DNA of 64,000 nt from AC-32 sp963772975 (GTDB taxonomy: Bacteria; Actinomycetota; Thermoleophilia; Gaiellales; Gaiellaceae), in assembly GCA_963772975.1 (NCBI GenBank), contig CAVYZH010000005.1, positions 186,001-250,000 on the forward strand, read 5' to 3'. Each line of letters opens with the position of its first letter. Within the stretch, counting starts at the first letter, position 1. Below are positions 8,748 through 17,225 of the stretch, in pieces. Position numbers and translations under genes: made by a program. The notes under the pieces were generated by a model. The model did no database searches, was not told the origin of the DNA, and was given only the letters and a program-made list of their open reading frames with translations.

Positions 8748-9355
8748 CCGTCCTGACGGTACAGCCGCCGCCCGCGCGCCCGTCGCGTGACCTGGCGCGG
8801 CTCTCGGACGAGGCGCTGCTCTCGCTGGTCGCGGCCTCCGATGACGACGCGCTGGCCGCGCTCTACGACCGCTTCGGCCGCGTCGCGTACGGGCTCGCCC
8901 TGCGGATCCTCCGCGACGAGACGCTCGCCCAGGATGCCGTCCAGGAGGCCTTCCTAGGCGTCTGGCGCAACGCCGACCGCTTCCTCGCCGAACGCGCCAA
9001 GGCAAGCACGTGGATTCTGACGCTCGTCCACCGCCGCGCAGTCGACCTCGTCCGCCGGGAGGACATCCGCCGCGGCGAGCCGCTCGAGCGCGCGCCCGAG
9101 CCGGCCGCGCCGACGACAACCGAGGACGAGGCCTCGCTCGACTTCCGGCGTAGGCTCGTGCAGGAGGCGCTCTCGCAACTGCCGGCCGAGCAGCGCGAGG
9201 CGCTCGAGCTCGGCTACTACGGCGGCCTCACCCAGAGCGAGCTCGCCGAGCGGCTTGACCAGCCGCTCGGCACGATCAAGAGCCGGATGTTCACCGGTCT
9301 CACGCGGCTTCGCGACCTGCTCGACCAGGCCGGTCTCGAAGGCTCGTACCCGTAG
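8744..9355 (+). CDS. sigK: ECF sigma factor, SigK-like
   Basis: This is a 203-residue sigma-70 region 2/region 4 protein. Region 2 includes ALYDRFGRVAYGLALRIL and AQDAVQEAFLGVWRNADRF near residues 40-85. Region 4 includes LSQLPAEQREALELGYYGGLTQSELAERL near residues 145-173, followed by LGTIKSRMFTGLTRLRDLL. This is the SigK group normally paired with RskA. The GTG start overlaps the anti-sigma stop. Because the pair is the tail of the DUF4331/TPR/Ni-Co operon, it probably controls that operon, which is inference. A structured RNA element begins inside its stop codon. Confidence 0.9.
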   Translation: MTVLTVQPPPARPSRDLARLSDEALLSLVAASDDDALAALYDRFGRVAYGLALRILRDETLAQDAVQEAFLGVWRNADRFLAERAKASTWILTLVHRRAVDLVRREDIRRGEPLERAPEPAAPTTTEDEASLDFRRRLVQEALSQLPAEQREALELGYYGGLTQSELAERLDQPLGTIKSRMFTGLTRLRDLLDQAGLEGSYP

Positions 9356-9518
9356 GAGGGTTCGGCGGGACGCTGCACGCCCTCGGGGTGTGCTGGTCGT
9401 TCCGAGGCAAGGACGCAGGGAGTGCCGATAGCCGTAGCTATCGGTGCGACTGAGGACGCCGCCTCGGGGCGAGCAGCGCGGCCCGAGGGCCTCGTCAGTG
9501 TTCCGCCGGACCCTCCTA
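9353..9518 (+). ncRNA. Candidate structured RNA, copy A (upstream of argF)
   Basis: Four nested helices can be drawn by hand. P1 is 9353-9371 with 9500-9518 (19 bp including two G-U). P2 is 9379-9387 with 9482-9490 (9 bp, perfect). P3 is 9402-9408 with 9461-9467 (CCGAGGC/GCCTCGG). P4 is 9423-9432 with 9437-9446, with a 4-nt loop. The blocks 9395-9420 and 9446-9480 recur at 48791-48816 (identical) and 48843-48877 (34 of 35), while P1, P2 and P4 differ in sequence there yet still pair. Every imperfect pair is G-T read on this strand and would become A-C on the other, so the RNA is read as +. It starts in the sigK stop codon and ends 17 nt before argF. I do not recognise the family. Confidence 0.72.
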
Positions 9519-9535
9519 GTACGATCCGCGCTCGG

Positions 9536-10468
9536 ATGAGCGCAATCGCCGAGAGCCTCAAGGGCCGCAGCTTCACCCGCGTCGCCGACTGGAGCCGCGA
9601 CGAGCTCGAGTCGGTGCTCGACTTCGCGGACGACCTCAAGCAGCGGCAGCAACGGCGCGAGGAGCACCACATCCTCCCCGGCCGCACGCTCGCGATGATC
9701 TTCCAGAAGCCCTCGACGCGCACCCGTGTCTCGTTCGAGGTCGGGATGACGCAGCTCGGCGGGCACGCGCTCTATCTCGCCGCCGGCGACCTCCAGCTCG
9801 GCCGTGGCGAGACGCTCAGGGACACCGCGAGCGTGCTCTCGCGCTACGTCGACGGGATCATGATCCGCACGTTCGACCAGGCCGACGTGGAGGAGCTCGC
9901 CCGCTACGCCTCGATCCCGGTGATCAACGGCCTGACCGACATCTCCCACCCCTGCCAGGCGCTCGCCGACGTGATGACGATCCGCGAGCGGCTCGGGCGG
10001 ATCGAGGGCGTGCGGGTCGCCTACCTCGGCGACGGCAATAACGTCTGCGCCTCGTTGATGGTCGCCTGCGCCAAGCTCGGCGCGCCCTTCGTGGCCGCGT
10101 CGCCCGAGGGCTACGAGGTGTGGCCAGAGGCCGTCGAGCTCGCACGCGAGGCCGGCGGCGAGGTCGATCTCACCAACGACCCGCGCGCGGCCGCCGAGGG
10201 CGCCGACGTCCTCTACACCGACGTCTGGACGAGCATGGGTCAGGAGGAAGAGCGCGAGCGGCGGCTGCGCGACCTGGCCGGGTTCGGCATCGACGCAGAG
10301 CTCGTGGGGCTCGCGAACGACGACGCGATCGTCCTCCACTGCCTCCCCGCCCACTACGGTGAGGAGATCACCGAAGACGTGCTCTACGGGCCGCACTCGG
10401 CGGTCTGGGACGAGGCCGAGAACCGTCTGCACGCGCAGAAGGCCTTGCTCGCGCTCGTGATCTCGTAG
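9536..10468 (+). CDS. argF: Ornithine carbamoyltransferase
   Basis: The 310-residue product has the carbamoyl-phosphate loop STRTR at residues 60-64, HPCQ at 138-141 and the C-terminal HCLPA loop near residue 267 (HCLPAHYGEE). Length and motifs are standard for OTCase. It makes citrulline from ornithine and carbamoyl phosphate, either for arginine synthesis or in reverse for catabolism. The ATG at 9536 is preferred over an in-frame start inside the structured RNA, because homologues begin about here. The carbamate kinase 7 kb upstream suggests a shared carbamoyl-phosphate theme. No other arg genes are visible. Confidence 0.93.
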   Translation: MSAIAESLKGRSFTRVADWSRDELESVLDFADDLKQRQQRREEHHILPGRTLAMIFQKPSTRTRVSFEVGMTQLGGHALYLAAGDLQLGRGETLRDTASVLSRYVDGIMIRTFDQADVEELARYASIPVINGLTDISHPCQALADVMTIRERLGRIEGVRVAYLGDGNNVCASLMVACAKLGAPFVAASPEGYEVWPEAVELAREAGGEVDLTNDPRAAAEGADVLYTDVWTSMGQEEERERRLRDLAGFGIDAELVGLANDDAIVLHCLPAHYGEEITEDVLYGPHSAVWDEAENRLHAQKALLALVIS

Positions 10469-10481
10469 CCTCCGCGCGGCG

Positions 10482-11186
10482 ATGCTGCCGCTGAAGGACA
10501 ACGTCCCGACGAGGGCGTTCCCGGCCGTGACCGTCGCGCTGATCACCGCGAACGTGATCGTCTGGCTGTGGGAGTGGCAGACCGGGGTCGAGAAGGAGGT
10601 CCTGCACTACGGCTACTACCCGTGCTCGGTCGAGGGGCCGTGCGTGGCGCCGGCCTCGACCTTCGACCACTTGCCCTGGTTCGCGAGCGTGTTCACCTCG
10701 ATGTTCATGCACGCGAGCTGGATCCACATCGGCGGGAACATGCTCTTCCTCTGGATCTTCGGCAACAACGTCGAGGACTCGATGGGCCGCGCGCGCTTTC
10801 TCGTCTGGTACCTGCTGGCCGGCCTGGCCGCGACGGCGACGCAGACGGTCGTCACGCTCGCCTCCACCGACGCGGCCGGCGCCAGCATCCCGAACATCGG
10901 CGCGTCGGGCGCGATCGCGGGTGTGCTCGGCGCCTACTTGCTGCTGCTGCCGCAGGCGAGCGTGCTGACAGCATTCATCATTGGCCTGATCTTCCTGCGC
11001 GAGATCCCGGCGGTGTGGTTCATCGGCATCTGGTTCCTGCTTCAGCTCGTCGAGGGCGGCTTCTCGGTCGTGCAGCCGCAGGCGGGCGGCGGCACGGCCT
11101 TCTTCGCCCACGTCGGCGGCTTCGTCTTCGGGTTGGCGACGGTCCGCCTCTTCGCCGAGCGACCACCGTTACGGCCCGCCTGGTGA
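10482..11186 (+). CDS. Rhomboid-family intramembrane serine protease
   Basis: The 234-residue membrane protein shows WIHIGGNMLFLWIFGNNVED near residues 80-99. GASGAIAGVLG follows, with the catalytic Ser at 142, and the catalytic His is at 210 in AHVGGF. Six membrane segments fit the basic rhomboid core. Rhomboids cleave substrates within or near transmembrane segments. The natural substrate is unknown. It starts 13 nt after argF, and its stop overlaps a 30-codon membrane-peptide frame. Confidence 0.9.
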   Translation: MLPLKDNVPTRAFPAVTVALITANVIVWLWEWQTGVEKEVLHYGYYPCSVEGPCVAPASTFDHLPWFASVFTSMFMHASWIHIGGNMLFLWIFGNNVEDSMGRARFLVWYLLAGLAATATQTVVTLASTDAAGASIPNIGASGAIAGVLGAYLLLLPQASVLTAFIIGLIFLREIPAVWFIGIWFLLQLVEGGFSVVQPQAGGGTAFFAHVGGFVFGLATVRLFAERPPLRPAW

Positions 11187-11275
11187 GCTCCGGCGTGCTC
11201 ACCGGGATCGCGATCGCCGCCGGCGTGGTCGGTCTCGTCGTGCTCGTGCTCTACCTGCTCGGGCCCCGCGACTAG
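11183..11275 (+). CDS. 30-residue single-pass membrane peptide
   Basis: A GTG overlapping the rhomboid stop (GTGA) opens a 30-codon frame. It encodes a short start, one hydrophobic helix of about 20 residues (GIAIAAGVVGLVVLVLYLLG) and a charged PRD end. Coupling to a membrane protease and a clean single-helix composition make it a credible small protein, for example an accessory or substrate of the rhomboid. No homology can be asserted. Confidence 0.4.
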   Translation: MSSGVLTGIAIAAGVVGLVVLVLYLLGPRD

Positions 11276-11309
11276 GAATGTCGGCGGGGGAGAAATCGTT
11301 TTCAAAAGC

Positions 11310-11552
11310 ATGAGAACAATGGACGACATCCGCATCGAGCTCGACCAGGCGACCGAACGCCGGTCGGAGCTTTGGCATCTACTTTCGGACGGCCATGACG
11401 CCGCGCTCTCGAACGAGCTCCACGAGCTCGAGGAGCGCATTTCGGCGCTCTGGGACGAGCAGCGGACGCTCAAGGCGCAGCAGCGCTTCGGCGACCGCGA
11501 CGAGATCATCAAGCGCGCCCGGCACGAAGAGCGCCTGGCGCGAGCTGCCTAA
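11310..11552 (+). CDS. Small charged helical protein, unknown function
   Basis: This is an 80-residue hydrophilic protein, almost entirely predicted helix with heptad-like spacing (DDIRIELDQATERRSELWH, LHELEERISALWDEQRTL). It resembles short actinobacterial coiled-coil proteins of the DUF2630 type, but the match is only suggestive. The start may be the ATG at 11310 or the one three codons later, and neither has a convincing ribosome site. A terminator-like hairpin follows 26 nt after the stop, so it is probably a monocistronic unit. Confidence 0.6.
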   Translation: MRTMDDIRIELDQATERRSELWHLLSDGHDAALSNELHELEERISALWDEQRTLKAQQRFGDRDEIIKRARHEERLARAA

Positions 11553-11578
11553 GACCCCGGGATCTCTCCCCCGTGAAC

Positions 11579-11612
11579 GAGAAGAGCCGGCGCTGGCCCG
11601 CCGGCTTCTCTC
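11579..11612 (+). terminator. Rho-independent-type terminator
   Basis: A 7-bp GC core (11586-11592 with 11599-11605, 6-nt loop) is extended by an imperfect GAGAAG/TTCTCTC arm and followed by a pyrimidine-rich stretch (TCTCTCGTCTCT). It ends the small helical-protein transcript and separates it from the tRNA. Confidence 0.65.
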
Positions 11613-11633
11613 GTCTCTAGACTAGGGAGTCCC

Positions 11634-11706
11634 GGGGCGTTAGCTCAGCTGGGAGAGCGCCGGCTTTGCAAGCCGGAGGTCACCGGTTCGATCCCGGTAC
11701 GCTCCA
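11634..11706 (+). tRNA. tRNA-Ala (anticodon UGC)
   Basis: The acceptor stem pairs 11634-11640 with 11699-11705 and contains the G3-U70 wobble that specifies alanine. The D-arm (TAGCTCAGCTGGGAGAGC), the anticodon stem with the TTTGCAA loop (TGC at 11667-11669) and the T-loop (GGTTCGATCC) are all canonical. The gene is 73 nt long. The 3' CCA is not encoded and would be added by the CCA enzyme. Confidence 0.97.
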
Positions 11707-11906
11707 TCGCACGGAAAGGGCTTGTCTTAGCCGAAAACGCCCTGGTAGCGCTGACTCGGCCGACCGGCGTTGGGGCCTGAACCTGGCCTGAACGCCGAAT
11801 CATCAGCCACGATCAGTAGTTTCGACCCAGCGTTCTTCAGTGCCCGCGCCGATGCCGGTCGCACAGAAGTGGGCCATGGTGTCTCCCTCGACGAAAGGAG
11901 GCTGAC

Positions 11907-12068
11907 ATGTACGCGCTGATGATTCTCATCGTCTTCGCGTTCGTCGTCGGGGTCGGGGCGGTGATCGTTTGGGCGCTCTTCGAGATGAGCCCGTTTGCGC
12001 ACCACGTCGATCAGTTCCGCGATCCCGTGACAGGGCGAAAGCGCGGCGAGAGCCCACATCTCGAGTGA
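11907..12068 (+). CDS. 53-residue membrane-anchored small protein
   Basis: A textbook ribosome site (AAAGGAGG at 11895-11902) precedes this ATG by 4 nt. The product has one strong membrane helix in the first 25 residues (MILIVFAFVVGVGAVIVWAL) and a polar cytoplasmic tail ending GRKRGESPHLE. No family is recognised. The ribosome site and composition make it one of the best-supported very small genes in the window. The ~200 nt before it, after the tRNA, hold nothing I can identify. Confidence 0.65.
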   Translation: MYALMILIVFAFVVGVGAVIVWALFEMSPFAHHVDQFRDPVTGRKRGESPHLE

Positions 12069-12147
12069 TAGTCAGATCTGGAAGCTTCCGCCACTAGCCG
12101 AGACTCATTCTTCGACTAGTGCTTGGTCAGCGGCCTGCCCGCGCGTC

Positions 12148-12291
12148 ATGGCTGGCTTTTCATTCAGGCTTGAGATGACGGAGGGCGTACCCGCAGACCC
12201 GCCGAGGCTTGAGGCCGCGGTGCCCGATTGGCGGCCCATCGTTGAGGAACTAGAGGATCCGTGCCGACCCGAGCTCGGGCACCGCGACTAA
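12148..12291 (+). pseudogene. Truncated remnant of a small 'FRLE..DG.PA' family protein
   Basis: The 47-codon frame starts MAGFSFRLEMTEGVPADPP and continues AAVPDWRP. This resembles the N-terminal half of short conserved actinobacterial proteins (about 60-70 residues) that begin FRLETxDGxPAxPP and go on to WRPGDTIPLG. The second half is replaced by unrelated residues before a TAA. I take it as a broken copy; the family resemblance is from memory and not tested. Confidence 0.35.
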
Positions 12292-12375
12292 CCGTACGCG
12301 ACCTCGCCTCACGCACGATCAAGCGCGTGCGACGGCGCCTGATTACCGGCTCTCAGGAGAGGAGGCGCGTGATGC

Positions 12376-12903
12376 TCAGCACGAGCGGCACCCAACCGGC
12401 ACGCCGATCGTGAGCGGCACCTGGGCGTAAATGAAGCTGACTGCCCCTCGCCACCTCGCGTAGGCGGTGTTGATGACCACGCCTCCTTTGGCCGACGGTG
12501 GGACTCGCATCGTGAACTTGAAGATCACCGTTCCGCCGACCGGCAGCCGAGCGAATCTCCTGCAGACCAATCTGGCGCCACCCTCTACGAACCCAGGAGG
12601 CGCGCTAACGAGGATCAACCTGAGCGGAACCTGGTCACAGACCCGCACCAGACTGGCCGTGGCATCGCCGACGTTGGAGAGTCGCAGCAGGTAGGTGACG
12701 GTCTTCCCGCGGGTCGCCGTGCGTGGCGTGACCTTCAAGCCGATTGTGAGCCGGGCGGCTTGGGCGCTGAGCGGCGAGAACGCGGTCTTCTCCGCCCGCA
12801 GGCCACCGGAAGCGGTGCCACCCAAACCCGCTGAGACGATCAGCAAGGCGCCAACTACGAGGGCGGTGACTGCGGCGACGCGCCGGAGACCTACACGGCA
12901 CAT
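12376..12903 (-). CDS. Secreted DUF11-domain protein
   Basis: The 175-residue product has a signal peptide (hydrophobic core AAVTALVVGALLIVSAGLG), then one DUF11 domain from about residue 50 (LTIGLKVTPRTATRGKTVTYLLRLSNVGDATASLVRVCDQVP). DUF11 is a beta-sandwich found in secreted and cell-wall proteins of Gram-positives and is often structural or adhesive. The frame is intact, unlike its neighbours, and it has a clear promoter immediately upstream. The last residues contain a CRSC pair that may form a disulfide. The exact function is unknown. Confidence 0.75.
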   Translation of the reverse strand: MCRVGLRRVAAVTALVVGALLIVSAGLGGTASGGLRAEKTAFSPLSAQAARLTIGLKVTPRTATRGKTVTYLLRLSNVGDATASLVRVCDQVPLRLILVSAPPGFVEGGARLVCRRFARLPVGGTVIFKFTMRVPPSAKGGVVINTAYARWRGAVSFIYAQVPLTIGVPVGCRSC

Positions 12904-12911
12904 GATGCGAA

Positions 12912-12939
12912 CTTATACAAAAACCGCCCCGGCTGTCAA
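12912..12939 (-). promoter_or_regulatory. Sigma70-type promoter of the DUF11 gene, probably leaderless
   Basis: On the minus strand, TTGACA (12934-12939) and TATAAG (12912-12917) are separated by 16 nt, close to the housekeeping consensus. The -10 box ends only 8 nt before the ATG at 12903, so transcription should start at or next to the start codon, giving a leaderless mRNA. Confidence 0.7.
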
Positions 12940-13296
12940 AGGCGCGCCGGCTGTCGAGCCGCGACCGGGTTAAGCAACCTCTTTGCCTGACCTATCTGTG
13001 GAACCAAAGTGAGTCGCCTGGGATCGTGAAAGCTCAGCATCGCTGCTCTCGCGCTACCCGCAAAGGAAGAGCGGCTGCGGCCTCGGCCAAAGCGAGCCGC
13101 GCCCGCCATGTCGGTCGCGGCGGGGACTAGGATCGGGTACACCAGGGAACCTATGAATCCCCGAGCAGCACAAGTATTGTCCCGTCTGACTTGCCGCCGA
13201 TCTTGCTGCCGCCGATCTAGCTGTCTGCTGCTGCTCCCCGGATGTTCCAAGGTCCAGGACGATCTCGTCCGCTCATCCTCGACGAGGACCAGCATC
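12940..13296. other. Intergenic, no gene recognised
   Basis: About 360 nt between the DUF11 promoter and the sugar-transferase fragment. Short open frames exist on the + strand but have the Arg/Ser/Cys-rich composition of non-coding high-GC DNA. I see no RNA or repeat. Confidence 0.5.
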
Positions 13297-13494
13297 GAGC
13301 GCTGGGCGCGGGCTCGTCTGAACCTCAAGCCGGGCATCACCGGCTTATGGCAGGTGCTCGGCGCGAGCGACATCCCGTTTGATGAGATGACAAAGCTCGA
13401 TTACCTTTATGTGACCAACTGGTCGCTCGCCGCGGATATGCGTCTGCTGCTGCTAACGCTGCCGTCACTCACGCGAGCCCGAACCGCCTACTAG
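13297..13494 (+). pseudogene. C-terminal fragment of a bacterial sugar transferase (WcaJ/RfbP type)
   Basis: The last ~65 codons encode KPGITGLWQVLGASDIPFDEM, then KLDYLYVTNWSLAADMRLLLLTLPS. This is the conserved C-terminus of undecaprenyl-phosphate sugar-1-phosphate transferases, which start exopolysaccharide or O-antigen synthesis. The catalytic N-terminal two thirds, with its membrane helices and Asp-Glu motif, is missing. The open frame extends upstream to 13108 but that part is unrelated in composition. It marks a lost polysaccharide locus at the edge of the decayed island. Confidence 0.7.
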
Positions 13495-13733
13495 CGCATG
13501 TCTCAAACTACTCGTCCAGTTCGGGGTTCTTGCGGCGCCACGCCTCTGGGTGACGGCGAGCCATGGAAATGGGGTCGCGGAATATGATCGGCAGGTCGGG
13601 GTGGCGTCAGACTCAGCGACGGACATGGTGGGCGGGCCGGCTCACTCTCGCATGTTCCACATTCTTGCTCGCCCTGGTGACTCTCGTACCCTCCGCGACT
13701 CCTGCACAGAGCGCCGCGGGACTCGTTGCTGGC

Positions 13734-14361
13734 TATGCGTTCAACGAGGGGTCGGGGACGACGGCTGCGGATGCGTCGGGGAGTGGACTGACGGGCACGC
13801 TGACGAACGGGGCGGGCATGGGGAACGGGCCGGAACGCAGGTGCGGTGTTGTTGGATGGTGTGGACGACTTTGTCGAGCTGGGGAATCCGGCACTGCTGC
13901 AGCTGACGGGAAGCATGACCGTGAGTGCGTGGTCAACTCGGCGGCGTTCCCGGTCGATGATGCGGCGATCGTCTCCAAGCGCGCGAGTGGCGAGATCGGC
14001 TATCAGCTCGACACGACGGTCGACCGGGGGCCGCGCACGATCGGGTTCAAGCTGACCAACAGCTCGGGCGGCACCATGTTCCGGTACGGGGCGACGACGC
14101 TGCAGGCGAACACCTGGTACTTCGTGACCGGCGTCTATGACGCGGCGACGTCTGCGTTGCACGTGTACCTGAACGGCCAGCTGGACGACGGCACGCTGCT
14201 CGGCACGGTCACGGCGACGCAGCAGAACTCGTCTGCCAACGTCAACATCGGTCGGCGCCCAACCGGCAACAGCTTCAACTTCAACGGTCGTATCGACGAC
14301 GTGCGCATCTACGACCGAGCGTTGACACAGACCGAGATCCAGGCGGACATGAACACCCCGG
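13734..14361 (+). repeat. LamG-coding direct repeat, copy 1
   Basis: This ~625-bp segment is nearly identical to 16602-17225 and encodes the first LamG domain (FNEGSGTTAADASG through ALTQTEIQADMNTP). Compared with copy 2 it carries one extra G near 13815 and lacks one A near 13932, two compensating shifts. Confidence 0.85.
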
Positions 14362-16601
14362 TCGCCGGAGTCGCTGGTGACACGATGGCCCCGAGCGTTG
14401 CGATCACCTCGCCCGCGAGCCAACGCGCAGGTGAGTGACATCCTGAACGTGACCGCGATCGCGAGTGACAACGTCGGCATTGTCGGGGTGCAGTTCCTGG
14501 TGGACGGAGTCAACGCGGGGGTCGAGGACACGGCTTCTCCGTACGCGTTGGCGTGGGATACGCGCACGGTCGCGAACGGTGCGCACACGTTGACGGCGCG
14601 TGCGCGCGATGCGGCGGGCAACTCGACGCTTTCTGCTGCGGTGCCCGTGAACGTGGCGAACACGAGCTCGTTCCAGAACGAGATCCTCGCGACCGGTTTC
14701 AACCTCCCGACGAGCATGGTGTTCCTCCCCGACGGCCGCATGCTGGTTTCCGAGCTTCCCGGCACCATCAAAGTGCTGAGCCCGCCGTACACGAGTCGTG
14801 AGCCCGACACCCTTCTTGCAGCTGACCAACGTCGGCAACGACGGCTACGCCGGGCTGCAGCAGGGCATCTTCTCGATCGCCCTCGACCCGAACTTCGCGA
14901 CCAATCACTACTACTACGTCTTCTACACGACGAGAACGCCGAACCGTGACCGGCTCTCACGGTTCACCGCCGACGCCACTCTCACCACGACGAACCTCAA
15001 CACCGAAGTCGTCCTCTACCAGGATCCGCAGGACGCCAACACCGAGCATCACGGCGGCGCGATCGTGTTCGGGAATGACGGGAAGCTCTACTTCACGACG
15101 GGTGATCATTTCCAGGGCTCCCCGTCGCAGGATCTGACGAGTCCACGCGGGAAGCTCCATCGCATCAACCCGGATGGGACGGTGCCGACCGACAACCCGT
15201 TCTACGACGGGAACGGGCCGAACGTCGACTCGATCTGGGCGCTTGGTCTGCGCAATCCCTACCGCGCCTACTACGACCTGCCCACCGGCCGGCTCTTCAT
15301 CGGCGACGTCGGCGGCAACGACCCCGCTACCGCCAGGGAGGAGGTCAACCTCGGCGCGCGCGGGCGCCAACTACGGCTGGCCGAACAGCGAAGGCCCGTG
15401 CGCCAGCCCCTGCAAGAGCCCGCTCTATTCGTACGCGCACAACGGCCGCGACGCCGTCGTCACGGGTGGGTTCGTCTACCACGGGACACAGTTCCCGAGC
15501 AGCTACCAGGGCAGCTACTTCTTCGCCGACTACGCACAGAACTGGATCAAGCGGCTGACCTTCGACGCGAGCGGGAACGTCAACGGCGTCTTCAACTTCG
15601 AACCGCCGGACGGCTCCTCCGACGGCCCCTACGGCGACATCGTGTACCTCACGGAGGGACCCGAGGGAGCGCTGTACTACATCGATCTCGGCTACTCCGA
15701 CACCAGCGGCACATTCGGCGTCAGCAAGATCCGCCGGATTCGCTTTGTGAGCGGGAACCAGGCGCCGATCGCGGTCGGGTCGGCAACTCCGAACTCTGGG
15801 CCGGCGCCGCTTGCGGTCAGCTTCTCGAGTGCCGGCTCGTCCGATCCTGAGGGCCAGGCGCTGACCTACGCCTGGACGTTCGGGGACGGCGGCACCTCGA
15901 CCGCGGCAAATCCGAGCCACACCTACGCGCAGGCGGGTCAGTACTCGGCGCGGCTGTCGGTCTCGGACGGCGTGAACACGACCTTCTCGACACCGATCTC
16001 GATCAGGGTCGGCAGCCCACCGACGGCCACCATTCTCGCACCCACCGACGGTGCCTTGTTCCGCGCCGGAGACGTCATCTCGTTCAGCGGAGACGCCACC
16101 GACCCGGATGACGGCACCTTGCCCGCCAATCGGCCTACACCTGGACGATCGACTTCCTCCACGACGGCCACGTCCACCCCGGCGCGTCACAAACACGGCA
16201 TCAAGAGCGGCACGTTCACGATCCCGACTAGCGGTCACGACTTCAGCGGCAACACCCGCTACCGGATCACGCTCACGGTCACAGACTCGACAGGGCTGAC
16301 CGACACTCGCTCGGTGCTGATCTATCCGCGGAAGGTGAATCTCTCCTTCAGCACGGCGCCGGCCGGCCTCACCTCTGTATCTCGACGGGATCGCCAAGAC
16401 GACACCCTTTGTCTACGACACGCTGATCGGTTTCAGCCATACGGTCGAGGCCCGCAACCAGGCCTCGGGCGGGACGTCGTACACGTTCGGGTCGTGGTCG
16501 GACGGCGGTGCGCAGACGCATACGATCGTCGTGCCGGCGGCCGATCAGAGCTACGTCGCCACCTTCCAGGCGAGCGCGGCACCGCCGGCGATCGCGGCGT
16601 A

Positions 16602-17225
16602 TCCGTTCAACGAGGGGTCGGGGACGACGGCTGCAGATGCGTCGGGGAGTGGGCTGACGGGCACGCTGACGAACGGGGCGGCATGGGGAACGGGCCGGAA
16701 CGCAGGTGCGGTGTTGTTGGATGGCGTGGACGACTTTGTCGAGCTGGGGAATCCGGCACTGCTGCAGCTGACGGGAAGCATGACCGTGAGTGCGTGGATC
16801 AACTCGGCGGCGTTCCCGGTCGATGATGCGGCGATCGTCTCCAAGCGCCGAGTGGCGAGATCGGCTATCAGCTCGACACCACCGTCGATCGTGGGCCGCG
16901 CACGATCGGGTTCAAGCTGACCAACAGCTCGGGCGGCACCATGTTCCGGTACGGGGCGACGACGCTGCAGGCGAACACCTGGTACTTCGTGACCGGCGTC
17001 TATGACGCTGCGACGTCTGCGTTGCACGTGTACCTGAACGGCCAGCTGGACGACGGCACGCTGCTCGGCACGGTCACGTCGACGCAGCAGAACTCGTCTG
17101 CCAACGTCAACATCGGCCGGCGCCCAACCGGCAACAGCTTCAACTTCAACGGTCGTATCGACGACGTGCGCATCTACAACCGAGCACTGACACAGACCGA
17201 GATCCAGGCGGACATGAATACGCCG
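16602..17225 (+). repeat. LamG-coding direct repeat, copy 2
   Basis: Second copy of the LamG module. The first half is in frame (DGVDDFVELGNPALLQL), then one G is missing near 16845 relative to copy 1 and the frame is lost until about 16920. Few substitutions separate the copies, so the duplication is recent or homogenised. Confidence 0.85.
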
